Virus record (IMG/VR): IMGVR_UViG_3300011113_000500
Coordinates: 1-64,000 of that record
Strand: one strand, 5' to 3'
DNA: 64,000 bases
Source of the DNA: a virus
The notes under the pieces are model-generated. The model ran no database searches. It was not told where the DNA came from and saw only the letters and a program-made list of their open reading frames with translations. Position 1 is the stretch's first letter. Each line of letters begins with the position of its first letter. Of the stretch, positions 47,363 to 56,125 are shown one piece after another. The position numbers were made by a program, and so were the translations under genes.

Positions 47363-48487
47363 TTATGCGAAATTTTTATCTGGCATTTCATTTGCAACTG
47401 TATATAAAAGTTTATTATTAAACTTATAGTAACAGAATTTACATGAACTACACCAATTCTTACCTTTGTTATTTTTTACTTCGTATGGATATCCTTTTTC
47501 TTGAAATTGTTTATTCATTTTATCCCAAGACTCTTTGATATTATCTACACTACAGATTGCCCATTCTTCATCATACACTCGTTTTTCTAAAACATGACTT
47601 GTACATGCATATACATTATACGTACCGCCATGTGGTGCAGGAGCTACATATGGACGAATCATCCCGACATAACAACCGTCATTGTAAGGCGAATCGTCAT
47701 ATCCAATATCTTTAATAAAGAATTTATTCAACTCATCTACTTTATCTACAATTTCCTTCCATCGATCTTTTACGGCAGCATTATTTCCTTTAATTAAGCA
47801 ATTTCCTGCTAATCGTACAAATTTAATTTCTGGATGTAAATTTACTAATTTAGCAATGTTTTCTATAGTCTGTACAGATGTGCCTTGATAAACACGATTA
47901 GTTCTAGACAACTCATCGGCTACGTAGTTACCCGTATCATCAGTCTGTCCGTCATATATGATGTAACTAAATGCTAATTTTTCATATGGATATCCATTAA
48001 AATCATAATCTTCAGGTCGTTTACCTTCATCCAATTGGATTAGACTAATACGTATCCAATCGATCATATCATATACAGACGGATCTAACCATTTCTTAAA
48101 TGAATGACTATTAGTTATAATTCCAATATCATATCCTAACGAATCTGCATATCTAATAACATCATTAATATTTTGTTTAGTTTCTCTATCACGATATAAT
48201 AACGGATTACCACCGCCAGTCAATTCTACACTTTTAGCTCCTAAGTCTCTAAAATCTTTTAATATTTGTTGAATTTTTGCAAACGGTAAATATGTTTTTA
48301 TAGGTCGTGCAGCGACTGAACAAAAAGGACAATCAGAATCACATGCTTCTATCGGAGCTAATTGTACTGTAATAGGTTTGATAACGCGTTCATGCTGCAT
48401 GGCATGTAATACATCTGTATGTTGTAAAAGTTTATCACCCCACGTACTATACTGTTGAGTTAGTAACTCATGTTTATTTTCTTCCAT
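47363..48487 (-). CDS. radical SAM enzyme
   Basis: The 374-residue protein has the Fe-S motif CDSDCPFC (Cys49, 53, 56), followed by ELTGGGNPLLY (SAM contact) and a C-terminal Cys group (WCSSCKFCYY) like a SPASM/twitch auxiliary cluster site. It may modify a sugar or a peptide side chain. It is the only redox enzyme in the glycan cluster and is unlike the usual phage radical SAM (QueE, NrdG). Confidence 0.84.
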   Translation of the reverse strand: MEENKHELLTQQYSTWGDKLLQHTDVLHAMQHERVIKPITVQLAPIEACDSDCPFCSVAARPIKTYLPFAKIQQILKDFRDLGAKSVELTGGGNPLLYRDRETKQNINDVIRYADSLGYDIGIITNSHSFKKWLDPSVYDMIDWIRISLIQLDEGKRPEDYDFNGYPYEKLAFSYIIYDGQTDDTGNYVADELSRTNRVYQGTSVQTIENIAKLVNLHPEIKFVRLAGNCLIKGNNAAVKDRWKEIVDKVDELNKFFIKDIGYDDSPYNDGCYVGMIRPYVAPAPHGGTYNVYACTSHVLEKRVYDEEWAICSVDNIKESWDKMNKQFQEKGYPYEVKNNKGKNWCSSCKFCYYKFNNKLLYTVANEMPDKNFA

Positions 48488-48908
48488 TTACTATATCCTT
48501 AAATTGTTTATCAATAGTATTTTTATTTCTAGCTCTTCCTTCGTTAGCTTTACGTAATCTTTTTTCATTAACTATCATACGTTCTAGACTCGGATGTTCT
48601 TTTTTTGTTTCTTCTAAACGAGCTCGATCTGCTTCTCCAATGTTAATATCGTTTTGAATCAAATCTTCAAGCTCTTCTAATATAGAAGATTCATTAAATG
48701 TTCTATATTCTTCTACATAATTATATGAATTTTCTTTCAAAGATTCAAATATTAGTTCAGATATTTTTTTCTTTATTTCATCAATAACAATTGTTTGATG
48801 ATTCATTTTATCAACTAATCCATCTTTACGAAAGAAGTATAACTTGATATTCTCCGTAATTAATCTATCTAAATACGCACTTAATGTATCAATGTTAGTT
48901 ATTCTCAT
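48474..48908 (-). CDS. charged helical protein in the glycan cluster
   Basis: The 144-residue protein is nearly all helical and charged, with an acidic middle (ILEELEDLIQNDINIGEADR) and a basic end. No enzyme motif. It overlaps the radical SAM gene by 14 nt and the GT-B gene by ATGA, so it may be a partner protein of one of them. Confidence 0.6.
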   Translation of the reverse strand: MRITNIDTLSAYLDRLITENIKLYFFRKDGLVDKMNHQTIVIDEIKKKISELIFESLKENSYNYVEEYRTFNESSILEELEDLIQNDINIGEADRARLEETKKEHPSLERMIVNEKRLRKANEGRARNKNTIDKQFKDIVNGRK

Positions 48909-49921
48909 GTTCCGATGCCTTTAATTGTTAGTAATTGATTATAAAAATATTCAACTAAACTTTCCTGCGCGTATTGTTTAGAATATTCCCTACGCATGTT
49001 TTCAGTTAGATGCGGTTGTAGCTGTTTATAATTAGATAATACGTAATCAATTTTTTCTTCTACATCTGACCAATCATATTTACATGCAATATATGTTTCG
49101 TTATCCTTGTATATGTATGGATATGATTGTATATGTGACATATCGGGCTTAATTAATACACTGCCAAAACTAGCAGCTTCTATATCACGTACAGCCATTT
49201 CGCCGTAGCCAATTGGAGCCATTACTATTTTAGAATTGTACATGTTTTCGTAAAATTGTGATTGTGGTATACGAATACCTTTTTCTCGTTTAACTACATT
49301 GTACGTTGTATTTGATAGTTTATTTAAAAGATTACGACGATGATCATCATAGTATGCCGATGTTAATTTTTCATATTCATAGTTATCTACATCGCCCCAG
49401 CTAAACATACAGGATATATCATATTTTTTATCCGATGAATATTGATACCATGTAGGCTGAATTGTTGATAACCAATTAGTCCCACTTAATTTGATTCTAT
49501 CAATAATATCATCAATATACGGTACAGAATAATCTCCCTCGCCCCAATACATGCGTCCATTAATCCAACCACGCTTATACAACGAAATATCATTTAGTAA
49601 TGTATTCTTAAACATGACTAATACATCTGTATCATGTAATACTTCAGCAGTACCTATTAATGAATGAGAATCTTGTCCGTCGAGTAAAAATACATCCTTA
49701 CCGAATTGACTGACAAACTTAATACCGTCATCAATTGATTGCTGTAAACTAACTTGTTTATTAATAAAACTAGCTTGTGCTATAAATGCATAATCATATG
49801 AATCGTCGTTAACTACAAATCTAACTCCTACATCTTCGAACAATGATTGTGCAAATACATATGGCCGAAATGCTATTTCATTACGATGTTTATCATGTTC
49901 GATAAGTTTTATTTTAATCAT
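48905..49921 (-). CDS. GT-B-like glycosyltransferase
   Basis: The 338-residue protein has MAPIGYGEMAVRDIEAASFGSV in the second half, a donor-binding pattern of family 1/exostosin-like GT-B enzymes. An earlier FLLDGQDSH segment and a DISCMFSWGD strand precede it. Length is normal. Confidence 0.68.
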   Translation of the reverse strand: MIKIKLIEHDKHRNEIAFRPYVFAQSLFEDVGVRFVVNDDSYDYAFIAQASFINKQVSLQQSIDDGIKFVSQFGKDVFLLDGQDSHSLIGTAEVLHDTDVLVMFKNTLLNDISLYKRGWINGRMYWGEGDYSVPYIDDIIDRIKLSGTNWLSTIQPTWYQYSSDKKYDISCMFSWGDVDNYEYEKLTSAYYDDHRRNLLNKLSNTTYNVVKREKGIRIPQSQFYENMYNSKIVMAPIGYGEMAVRDIEAASFGSVLIKPDMSHIQSYPYIYKDNETYIACKYDWSDVEEKIDYVLSNYKQLQPHLTENMRREYSKQYAQESLVEYFYNQLLTIKGIGT

Positions 49922-50547
49922 AATGTATCGTAATAGTTATTTTGACGTTCTTGTCTATCAATTGATTTAGGATGAAACAATGCATATTCTTCTGTCATCG
50001 GAATATATGTGAATTGTTTATGATTGACAAGTACTTCATGAACTTTATTTTGCCACTGAATCTTACCATCGTTTTTGTAAATTCTGTGTTGCCAATCTGG
50101 CCAGTTCACCCATCCGTTACTATCAACTCTCCACCCCCATTTTTGTATATGTTCTTGCGTCAGACCTTCAACAGTATTCACACGCGGTACTAAGTATACA
50201 TCGACATCTGGATTACTTTCTAGTATTGCGGGCAAGTCTTGCATGATGTGCAGGTGCGGATATTCATCAGCATCTATTTGAAAGATATAATCGCCTGTAC
50301 AATATGATGTTAGTTTATTTTTCCATTCAGCAAAATGTCCTTCAAAATTTGCTGCCCATACTGTCAGATGATCCATGTTATGCATTTCGTAATGCCGTAA
50401 TGTCGAAACTAATTCATCATTGGCTTTTGTAGCATCCATTAATACTACAATTTCATCTATAGGACGTTTAGAAGAAAGAAGGAGATCAAGCAAACGCTTA
50501 ATCTCCTCTAATTCATTACAAACTGTTATTGCGTAGCTTATCGTCAT
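49918..50547 (-). CDS. family 2 glycosyltransferase
   Basis: The 209-residue protein from ATG 50547 (MTISYAITVCNE); an ATG three codons upstream is also possible. GT-A motifs: DEIVVLMDATKAN, GDYIFQIDADEYP (metal site) and WQHRIYKNDGKIQW. A small GT2 of the waaE/KdtX-type outline. It overlaps the next upstream gene by 32 nt. Confidence 0.82.
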   Translation of the reverse strand: MTISYAITVCNELEEIKRLLDLLLSSKRPIDEIVVLMDATKANDELVSTLRHYEMHNMDHLTVWAANFEGHFAEWKNKLTSYCTGDYIFQIDADEYPHLHIMQDLPAILESNPDVDVYLVPRVNTVEGLTQEHIQKWGWRVDSNGWVNWPDWQHRIYKNDGKIQWQNKVHEVLVNHKQFTYIPMTEEYALFHPKSIDRQERQNNYYDTL

Positions 50548-51028
50548 ACAATGCATTTGTTAAATCAAATAATTTACCCATAGCTAATTCAAAATCTTGA
50601 CTATCAAACTTATCAGCTAATTCTGTTGCTGCGCGCGACTGATAGAAACGTCCTTCCTTGCCTGGTACTGGATATTTTTCACGATCTTCATCTGAAATTG
50701 GTATTACAGGCGCCACTTCCCAATGAGCGTCTGTTAATGTATCGCCTGCTACATAAAGCATTCCTGCAGGAGTTTGCATGAAAGCTGGATACCATACTAG
50801 GTTACGTTCTTCATCCACTTTAGATAGGTCACGCATTAGTTGTGATACTGTATCATGATACTGCAATTGTGCCGGAGATTCAAATTCAAACATTGAATTG
50901 GATACATATCCCGATTCCATACATACATAACTTATTGTTTTTGATGATTCATCTACTTCGATAATAACACATTTATTGCCGGTGATAGGAGAAATTTCAT
51001 CATAATCCGCTTTTAATTCTGTTGTCAT
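50516..51028 (-). CDS. conserved phage hypothetical protein
   Basis: The 170-residue, acidic protein has KCVIIEVDESSKTISYVCMES and a VAPVIPISDEDREKYPVPGK segment. Proteins with this outline occur in other large marine-type phages near structural or glycan genes. Function unknown. Confidence 0.62.
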   Translation of the reverse strand: MTTELKADYDEISPITGNKCVIIEVDESSKTISYVCMESGYVSNSMFEFESPAQLQYHDTVSQLMRDLSKVDEERNLVWYPAFMQTPAGMLYVAGDTLTDAHWEVAPVIPISDEDREKYPVPGKEGRFYQSRAATELADKFDSQDFELAMGKLFDLTNALYDDKLRNNSL

Positions 51029-52356
51029 ACTGTAACTTTATTTAATTTTGGTAATGTTATTTTCGGAACTTCTGTATTTGTTGTTCCTACTTTATTTAAT
51101 TTTGGTAAATTCAATTGTACTTGTTTTGGTACTGAATTTAACGCATTGTCGATGATACCTACAAATTCATCAGCCATCATATCTAAATTGAATACTTCAC
51201 GTGATAAATATGCTTGCTTTCTAGACTTTTCTAAATATGGCTTATAATCATTTACACAATCACGTAACACGCTAGCAGCATATCCGTAGTCTACAGTAAA
51301 CCATTGCGAATCTTTTAGTAAGAATTGATCTGCTGCAGAAGGATGTATTGTAGTTAATTGTCCAGGTAACAATGTTGAATGCTTTAAAAAGTCTATATGT
51401 CCAGACCAGTTAGATGCTATCACAGGCTTACCTGTTACTGAAAACTCAAGTAGTGGTCGTCCAAAGCCTTCACCATGCGTAAATGATATCATAGCTTTTA
51501 CTTTAGGATGATTATAAAGACTATTCATTTCTTCATCTGTTAAATCGCCATGTACAATATAAATGTTAGGAGCATTTTTTCCATATGGAGCTACAATGGC
51601 TTGAATTTTTTTCATTAACTCTTCACGATCTATTATACTAAAAGTGGCATGGCTTGTTTTAAGTATTAGACCTGGACGATTGTGCGCTGACTTGTTTTTA
51701 AATGCTTCACAAACTGTTTTGATCATCATAGCTACATCTTTACGATCGGCTCCAAAATCTCCTCTTAGCCAATGCCCGACAAACAAATAACAAAACGAAT
51801 CTGTTATATTTGATAATTCATTTGTAATAGAATCATGAATTTTATCTGTCTTTTTATAAATGTTTGTATCAATTCCCTCGAACAATACTTTAATAGGCTT
51901 ATTTAATTTAAGCGTACCAGTCTGTTGATTTGTATTTTTATCAACCATTTGATACGTAGATTCTATAAAACTCTTTTTAGAATGTTCTGAAGTAGTAATT
52001 ACCATGTCCATTCTGTTACATCCTTCGAGCCATTCCGGAGAAACCATATTAGTTTCAATACCTGCAGTGATACCGATATTATATTTACCTGGAGCCTGAA
52101 ACTCATTCGGCACTGATATTTGAATAAAAACATCTGGCTGACGATTGATAGGCTGTCTAGCTATAACATTTGATATTGCTACATGATCCGGATTATCTGC
52201 TTTAAGTGCATCCATAGGAGTGTTACCCCATGGGAGTGATATAATTTGAATGTCATACTTATTGGCTTTGATTAAGCTAAGTACTAAATCTCTGGTATGA
52301 TTCCCGTATCCAGAACGGGTAGCCACAGGGCCTTGTATAACTATAAATGGCTTCAT
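51025..52356 (-). CDS. family 4 (GT-B) glycosyltransferase with C-terminal LPKLNKV repeats
   Basis: The 443-residue protein has GYGNHTRDLVLSL at the start, KPIKVLFEGIDTNIY, LFVGHWLRGDFG and SFTHGEGFGRPLLEFSVTGKPV, a typical GT4 donor site with E-x7-E-like residues. The C-terminus carries two copies of a short motif, LPKLNKVG and LPKLNKVTV. The next gene starts with the same motif, suggesting a shared docking tag. Confidence 0.85.
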   Translation of the reverse strand: MKPFIVIQGPVATRSGYGNHTRDLVLSLIKANKYDIQIISLPWGNTPMDALKADNPDHVAISNVIARQPINRQPDVFIQISVPNEFQAPGKYNIGITAGIETNMVSPEWLEGCNRMDMVITTSEHSKKSFIESTYQMVDKNTNQQTGTLKLNKPIKVLFEGIDTNIYKKTDKIHDSITNELSNITDSFCYLFVGHWLRGDFGADRKDVAMMIKTVCEAFKNKSAHNRPGLILKTSHATFSIIDREELMKKIQAIVAPYGKNAPNIYIVHGDLTDEEMNSLYNHPKVKAMISFTHGEGFGRPLLEFSVTGKPVIASNWSGHIDFLKHSTLLPGQLTTIHPSAADQFLLKDSQWFTVDYGYAASVLRDCVNDYKPYLEKSRKQAYLSREVFNLDMMADEFVGIIDNALNSVPKQVQLNLPKLNKVGTTNTEVPKITLPKLNKVTV

Positions 52357-53804
52357 AATACTCCTACATTTTCTAATTTATTAACTGGCTCGACTTTGAA
52401 TACAGTGAACCTTTTTCTAGGCGTCCACTTTTCCAAGCATGTAGTAATGCATTCAATAAATCTATCTCCCATTCTTCGTGCTGACATATTAGATTCATTA
52501 CCACATACCCACTCATGCCCCTTCATACCGTACTGCACACGGGTCTCTTCTGGCATTTCGTACCAATATGTTATTGCATTTGCGACATCTTTGAAATCAA
52601 CGCGATCGTCAAAGATATATGGTGTTTGAGGTGAACCTTGTAATGAACGGTTAGTTGGGAACACAGGTTTAGACCAAACACCATGCTTCTTGTAACGGCC
52701 GGTATGATTGGTCGGAAACTCTGTAGTGAATTCTATCCACTCGCCATTTTCATCTTCAAATCGGCAATGATCTTGCAATCCGCCAGTTACATTATTAATG
52801 ATAGGAGTACCTGCCATTAATGATTCTGCACCTGATAATCCAAATCCTTCATTTGAAGCTATATTAACAGTTACATCTGCTAGATTATAAAAGAAGTTCA
52901 TCATTTTATTATCTACCGGGCGATCGCTAAAAATAATTTTATAATCTGGACATATCGCATTTTTAACTGCTATTAGATCAGTTCCATTATCATCAATCGG
53001 TTGCGTATGCATTAATAACACACAACGGTCTGCTTTTTCTTTAGGTAAAGATTTACAAAACTCATTATACGCTAAAATAAGATCGCCGGGTTGTTTACGA
53101 CGTATGTTTCTGTTATTCCAGAATATTACAAAATCAACATTGTTAGTTGTTTTGAAATTAGATTTGAATTCGTTAAATTCGTTGTACAACGGATGTGTAT
53201 CTGTAATAGGCTGAATATGTTTTTCGTTAATACCATGCGGTACCCATTGTACAGCCCAATCTTCTTTTGGATATTTCTTTAAGACATTTAAAACAATGTT
53301 CTGTGTTTGTTTAGAAATATTCATTAATAAATCACATGATTCGTAGAATGGTTCATTCCAATGTGGATACGGCAAATCGTCCCAAATATTATAATACATA
53401 ATCGGAATACGTTGACGTACTGTATGTTCCATTTGGTATAGCCATCCCCAGAATCTAGGATCCGTAAAATGCAGAATCGCATCTGGTTTTTCTATTTCCA
53501 TTAACTGCATTAAGATGTTAGGATCTCCATATCCGCTATATGGATATAACTTAACATATGCATCTTCGACTCCAGTTTCTTTTTTAGATTCTTCACTTAG
53601 GTCAAAAATCTTTCCTTGGTCTGGATGTTTGATCGCTGCTCCTAACTGTACCCAATCAAATTCTTTTACCGTGTTCAATACAATTTCGCGTGACATAGTA
53701 GCAATACCACTATGCATGCGCATGTCATCGGACAATAATAAAATTTTCTTTTTCTTAGGCTTGTTAGGATCTACTTTTCGTAACTTAGGTAAATTCAAAT
53801 TCAT
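52353..53804 (-). CDS. family 4 (GT-B) glycosyltransferase with N-terminal LPKLRKV
   Basis: The 483-residue protein starts MNLNLPKLRKVDPNKPKKKK, then LLLSDDMRMHSGIATMSREI. The donor side has SNEGFGLSGAESLMAGTPII. It is joined by ATGA to the other GT4 that carries LPKLNKV tags. The two probably act in sequence on the same acceptor. Confidence 0.85.
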   Translation of the reverse strand: MNLNLPKLRKVDPNKPKKKKILLLSDDMRMHSGIATMSREIVLNTVKEFDWVQLGAAIKHPDQGKIFDLSEESKKETGVEDAYVKLYPYSGYGDPNILMQLMEIEKPDAILHFTDPRFWGWLYQMEHTVRQRIPIMYYNIWDDLPYPHWNEPFYESCDLLMNISKQTQNIVLNVLKKYPKEDWAVQWVPHGINEKHIQPITDTHPLYNEFNEFKSNFKTTNNVDFVIFWNNRNIRRKQPGDLILAYNEFCKSLPKEKADRCVLLMHTQPIDDNGTDLIAVKNAICPDYKIIFSDRPVDNKMMNFFYNLADVTVNIASNEGFGLSGAESLMAGTPIINNVTGGLQDHCRFEDENGEWIEFTTEFPTNHTGRYKKHGVWSKPVFPTNRSLQGSPQTPYIFDDRVDFKDVANAITYWYEMPEETRVQYGMKGHEWVCGNESNMSARRMGDRFIECITTCLEKWTPRKRFTVFKVEPVNKLENVGVL

Positions 53805-53852
53805 TACTTTTTTCCTTATGTAACCGTTCTTTTTGTTTATTATAAATATGCT

Positions 53853-54254
53853 TTACGATAATATAACAACCTTTTTGTTAAATCGTTTTGCTGAATTTAT
53901 TGCACTTTTTGTACCATCTGCCTTTGACCCTTCCGGTATCAAAGCTACCATCACATCACATGTTTTTGCAATTAACATGTTCCTATGATGAAATTGGCTC
54001 ACATGATATTGTTTGTTATAATAATCATCTGACATAGCACTGTATAAGTTTCTAGGTGTATGTGCCGGATTAAATTCTTTGTAATCGATTCCAAATTCTA
54101 ATGCATACTTTTTAGCATACTTATCAGCGCCTTCTTTAGCCCCTCCAGATATTATTATTAATTCATCGCCAAATTTTCGTTTTAGATCAAATAATAAGTC
54201 TTTGATCTTACGAACATTTTCATATTCTCGACTTCCGACTATTGCTACTTTCAT
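53853..54254 (-). CDS. SLOG/YspA-type Rossmann protein (DUF2493-like)
   Basis: The 133-residue protein from ATG 54254 (MKVAIVGSREYEN). VAIVGSRE, IIISGGAKEGADKYAKKYA and DVMVALIPEGSKADGTKSAI fit the SLOG superfamily (DprA/YspA-like), which binds nucleotides or nucleic acids. It overlaps the nuclease gene by ATGA. Role in phage unknown. Confidence 0.78.
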   Translation of the reverse strand: MKVAIVGSREYENVRKIKDLLFDLKRKFGDELIIISGGAKEGADKYAKKYALEFGIDYKEFNPAHTPRNLYSAMSDDYYNKQYHVSQFHHRNMLIAKTCDVMVALIPEGSKADGTKSAINSAKRFNKKVVILS

Positions 54255-55186
54255 CCTTTTACTCGCTTTGCCTTTGGACATAAATTTTCATTATTCGCAA
54301 AATCACAATATTTGCAATTTTTATTATTCTTACCTGCTATAGCTATATATTCACGTGCAGTATTATAACTGCCATCTTCATTAAAACATTGTCTAATCCA
54401 ATCTTCAATTTCACGTTTTACTTTGTTACGAGTAGGTTTACCGCTTGCAGGAACGAATGATTGTATTCTTTTTTGAGGGAACATTGCATCTTCTACTAAC
54501 TTACGTTTAAGTATAATGTATTCTACTTTAATCTTTTCAACATCATGACCGTACTGCTGAGAGTAATAATCTTTATAAATTACTAACTGCGCTGTCTTAG
54601 TCTTATCAGCCTTTTGATATTTGTTCCATCCAGATGTACTAGTCTTAAAGTCTAAAATAATAATTTCATCTGTACGTTTATCTCTTAATACAACGTCTAA
54701 ATATGATATCATTAAAATATTATCGCGGCCATCTAATACTGGATGACATATAGGCACTTCAATTCCTACTAACTCTTGATTCTTGTTAGAGAAATATACT
54801 GACCTATTACGTTTCATGTAATTGATAATTGCAATACCATCACGGAAAAACTCTGCCATTTCTTCTTTGTTAGAAAAATGCTCTTCGGTTTGGGCCACGG
54901 CTTCTTTATATAAAGTAGACATTCTTTCACGTAACATACTTTCTAAATCCATTTCATCGGCAGCTTTTGCTGACTTAGTGAATATAGTTGTTACATAGTT
55001 TTGTAATGTCTCGTGCATAGCCGTACCAAACAACGTATGAATACTTTGCGAAAAGGTACGTAAATTTTGTATATATGCTAACTCCCATTGTTTAGGACAA
55101 TTAGAATACATAGTAAATTGTGAATATGATACTTTACGATCACCTTCCTTAGGCTCTCGCTTACTAAACTCTATAAATTTTTGCAT
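54251..55186 (-). CDS. PD-(D/E)XK nuclease, Cas4/RecB-like with Cys cluster
   Basis: The 311-residue protein has FGTAMHETLQ (motif I His/Glu), MISYLDVVL (Asp) and IIILDFKTSTSG (D-x-K). One Cys near the N-terminus (NCPKQW) and three near the end (CKYCDFANNENLC) give the four-Cys Fe-S pattern of Cas4/AddB-type nucleases. Probably a recombination or DNA-end exonuclease in phage replication. Promoter -7 box ends 4 nt before the ATG. Confidence 0.85.
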   Translation of the reverse strand: MQKFIEFSKREPKEGDRKVSYSQFTMYSNCPKQWELAYIQNLRTFSQSIHTLFGTAMHETLQNYVTTIFTKSAKAADEMDLESMLRERMSTLYKEAVAQTEEHFSNKEEMAEFFRDGIAIINYMKRNRSVYFSNKNQELVGIEVPICHPVLDGRDNILMISYLDVVLRDKRTDEIIILDFKTSTSGWNKYQKADKTKTAQLVIYKDYYSQQYGHDVEKIKVEYIILKRKLVEDAMFPQKRIQSFVPASGKPTRNKVKREIEDWIRQCFNEDGSYNTAREYIAIAGKNNKNCKYCDFANNENLCPKAKRVKG

Positions 55187-55190
55187 AATC

Positions 55191-55222
55191 TAAATATAAT
55201 AACATTTATGCAATTAGACAAA
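55191..55222 (-). promoter_or_regulatory. promoter for the nuclease and probably the glycan cluster
   Basis: The minus strand reads TTTG (55222-55219), 20 nt, TATATTTA (55198-55191). No other clear promoter was seen from 53.8 to 34 kb, so it may feed the whole cluster. Confidence 0.68.
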
Positions 55223-55223
55223 T

Positions 55224-55439
55224 TTATTTTGATATTTGTTCAATTCGTCTGTTTAGATACCATAATGCTTTGTTAAGATCTTCAAGTTCTTTTGTAGAAT
55301 CTTTCTTACCTGCCCGTGATATATACTTAATAACGTTGCCTAAGCAAAAATCTAATTCCCAGGCTTCGATAACTTTGATAGCCTCATATACGTTGCCTTT
55401 GCCACCATAATGGGTAGGATGATTCACTGCTTCTTTCAT
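55224..55439 (-). CDS. DUF3310 protein
   Basis: The 71-residue protein has VNHPTHYGGKGNVYEAI, LDFCLGNVIKYISRAGKK and LEDLNKALWYLNRRI, the signature order of DUF3310, common in phages and sometimes called nucleotide kinase-like. Small, soluble, function unknown. Coupled by ATGA to the clamp loader gene. Confidence 0.88.
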   Translation of the reverse strand: MKEAVNHPTHYGGKGNVYEAIKVIEAWELDFCLGNVIKYISRAGKKDSTKELEDLNKALWYLNRRIEQISK

Positions 55440-55882
55440 TTCATTAATTTTTTTATTTCAGAATCTGTCTTACCGTATAATTTTAATACAGATTCTAATT
55501 CTTTACCATTATCTAATTCAAACCAGATATTGATATACTCTTCAGCATCACGTTCTGATACTTGAAAATGTTCTGCAACAAACGTTACTAATTCATTTTC
55601 ATACTTATCAGATTTTTTACCTTTAATGTATTTAGCAAATACTTTTCTTTTAGGTAAGATGTCTAAGTATAATTGATAAACATGTTTACGATCTAACGGT
55701 CCGATTGTATACTGTTGAAACATATCAACGAACTCTATTAGATCATAACTCATGCTCAACCATCGATTGATAATATAAGGAGAAAAAGACTTCTGATCTG
55801 CTTCTGAAAGCTTTTCCCAGGGAGTCTTCTTCTCCGTTATGTTTGATAAATGGTCAAATATTGTTGCTACTTTAGTACTCAT
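55436..55882 (-). CDS. clamp loader small subunit (gp62-like)
   Basis: The 148-residue protein has PWEKLSEADQKSFSPYII, FVDMFQQYTIG, LYLDILPKRKVFAKYIKGKK and a final acidic helix. This matches the gp62-type small subunit of T4-like clamp loaders. It should form the loader complex with the gp44-like ATPase at 57750 and load the clamp at 59137. Confidence 0.8.
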   Translation of the reverse strand: MSTKVATIFDHLSNITEKKTPWEKLSEADQKSFSPYIINRWLSMSYDLIEFVDMFQQYTIGPLDRKHVYQLYLDILPKRKVFAKYIKGKKSDKYENELVTFVAEHFQVSERDAEEYINIWFELDNGKELESVLKLYGKTDSEIKKLMK

Positions 55883-56106
55883 TTAGGCATAAATTCTTCG
55901 TTAATATGACCGCAGTCATCACAACGAAATGTTGGTACAGGTATAATTTGTTCTTTACCGCTAGGTGAAATTAAAGCCGGAACACGTTTAAATGCATTTA
56001 CTTCTTTAAAAAATCTACCGCCGCAGTTCTCACATACAATATCCGTAAGATCTTCTACTCTAAGTCTCGGACCTTCTGTAGATTGCATATTTTCTTTCTT
56101 TGCCAT
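55879..56106 (-). CDS. zinc-ribbon protein
   Basis: The 75-residue protein from ATG 56106 (MAKKENMQSTEG) has CENCGG and CDDCGH about 33 residues apart, a zinc ribbon of the type seen in late transcription or translation factors. It may be a T4 gp33/55-like factor or a DNA-binding protein; neither is proven. It lies 19 nt after GroEL's stop. Confidence 0.65.
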   Translation of the reverse strand: MAKKENMQSTEGPRLRVEDLTDIVCENCGGRFFKEVNAFKRVPALISPSGKEQIIPVPTFRCDDCGHINEEFMPK

Positions 56107-56125
56107 ATTATCCTTAATATATAGA

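Noticed and set aside
55879-56106. GroES partner for the neighbouring GroEL
   Set aside because: The protein has two CxxC zinc knuckles and no GroES mobile-loop or beta-barrel pattern.
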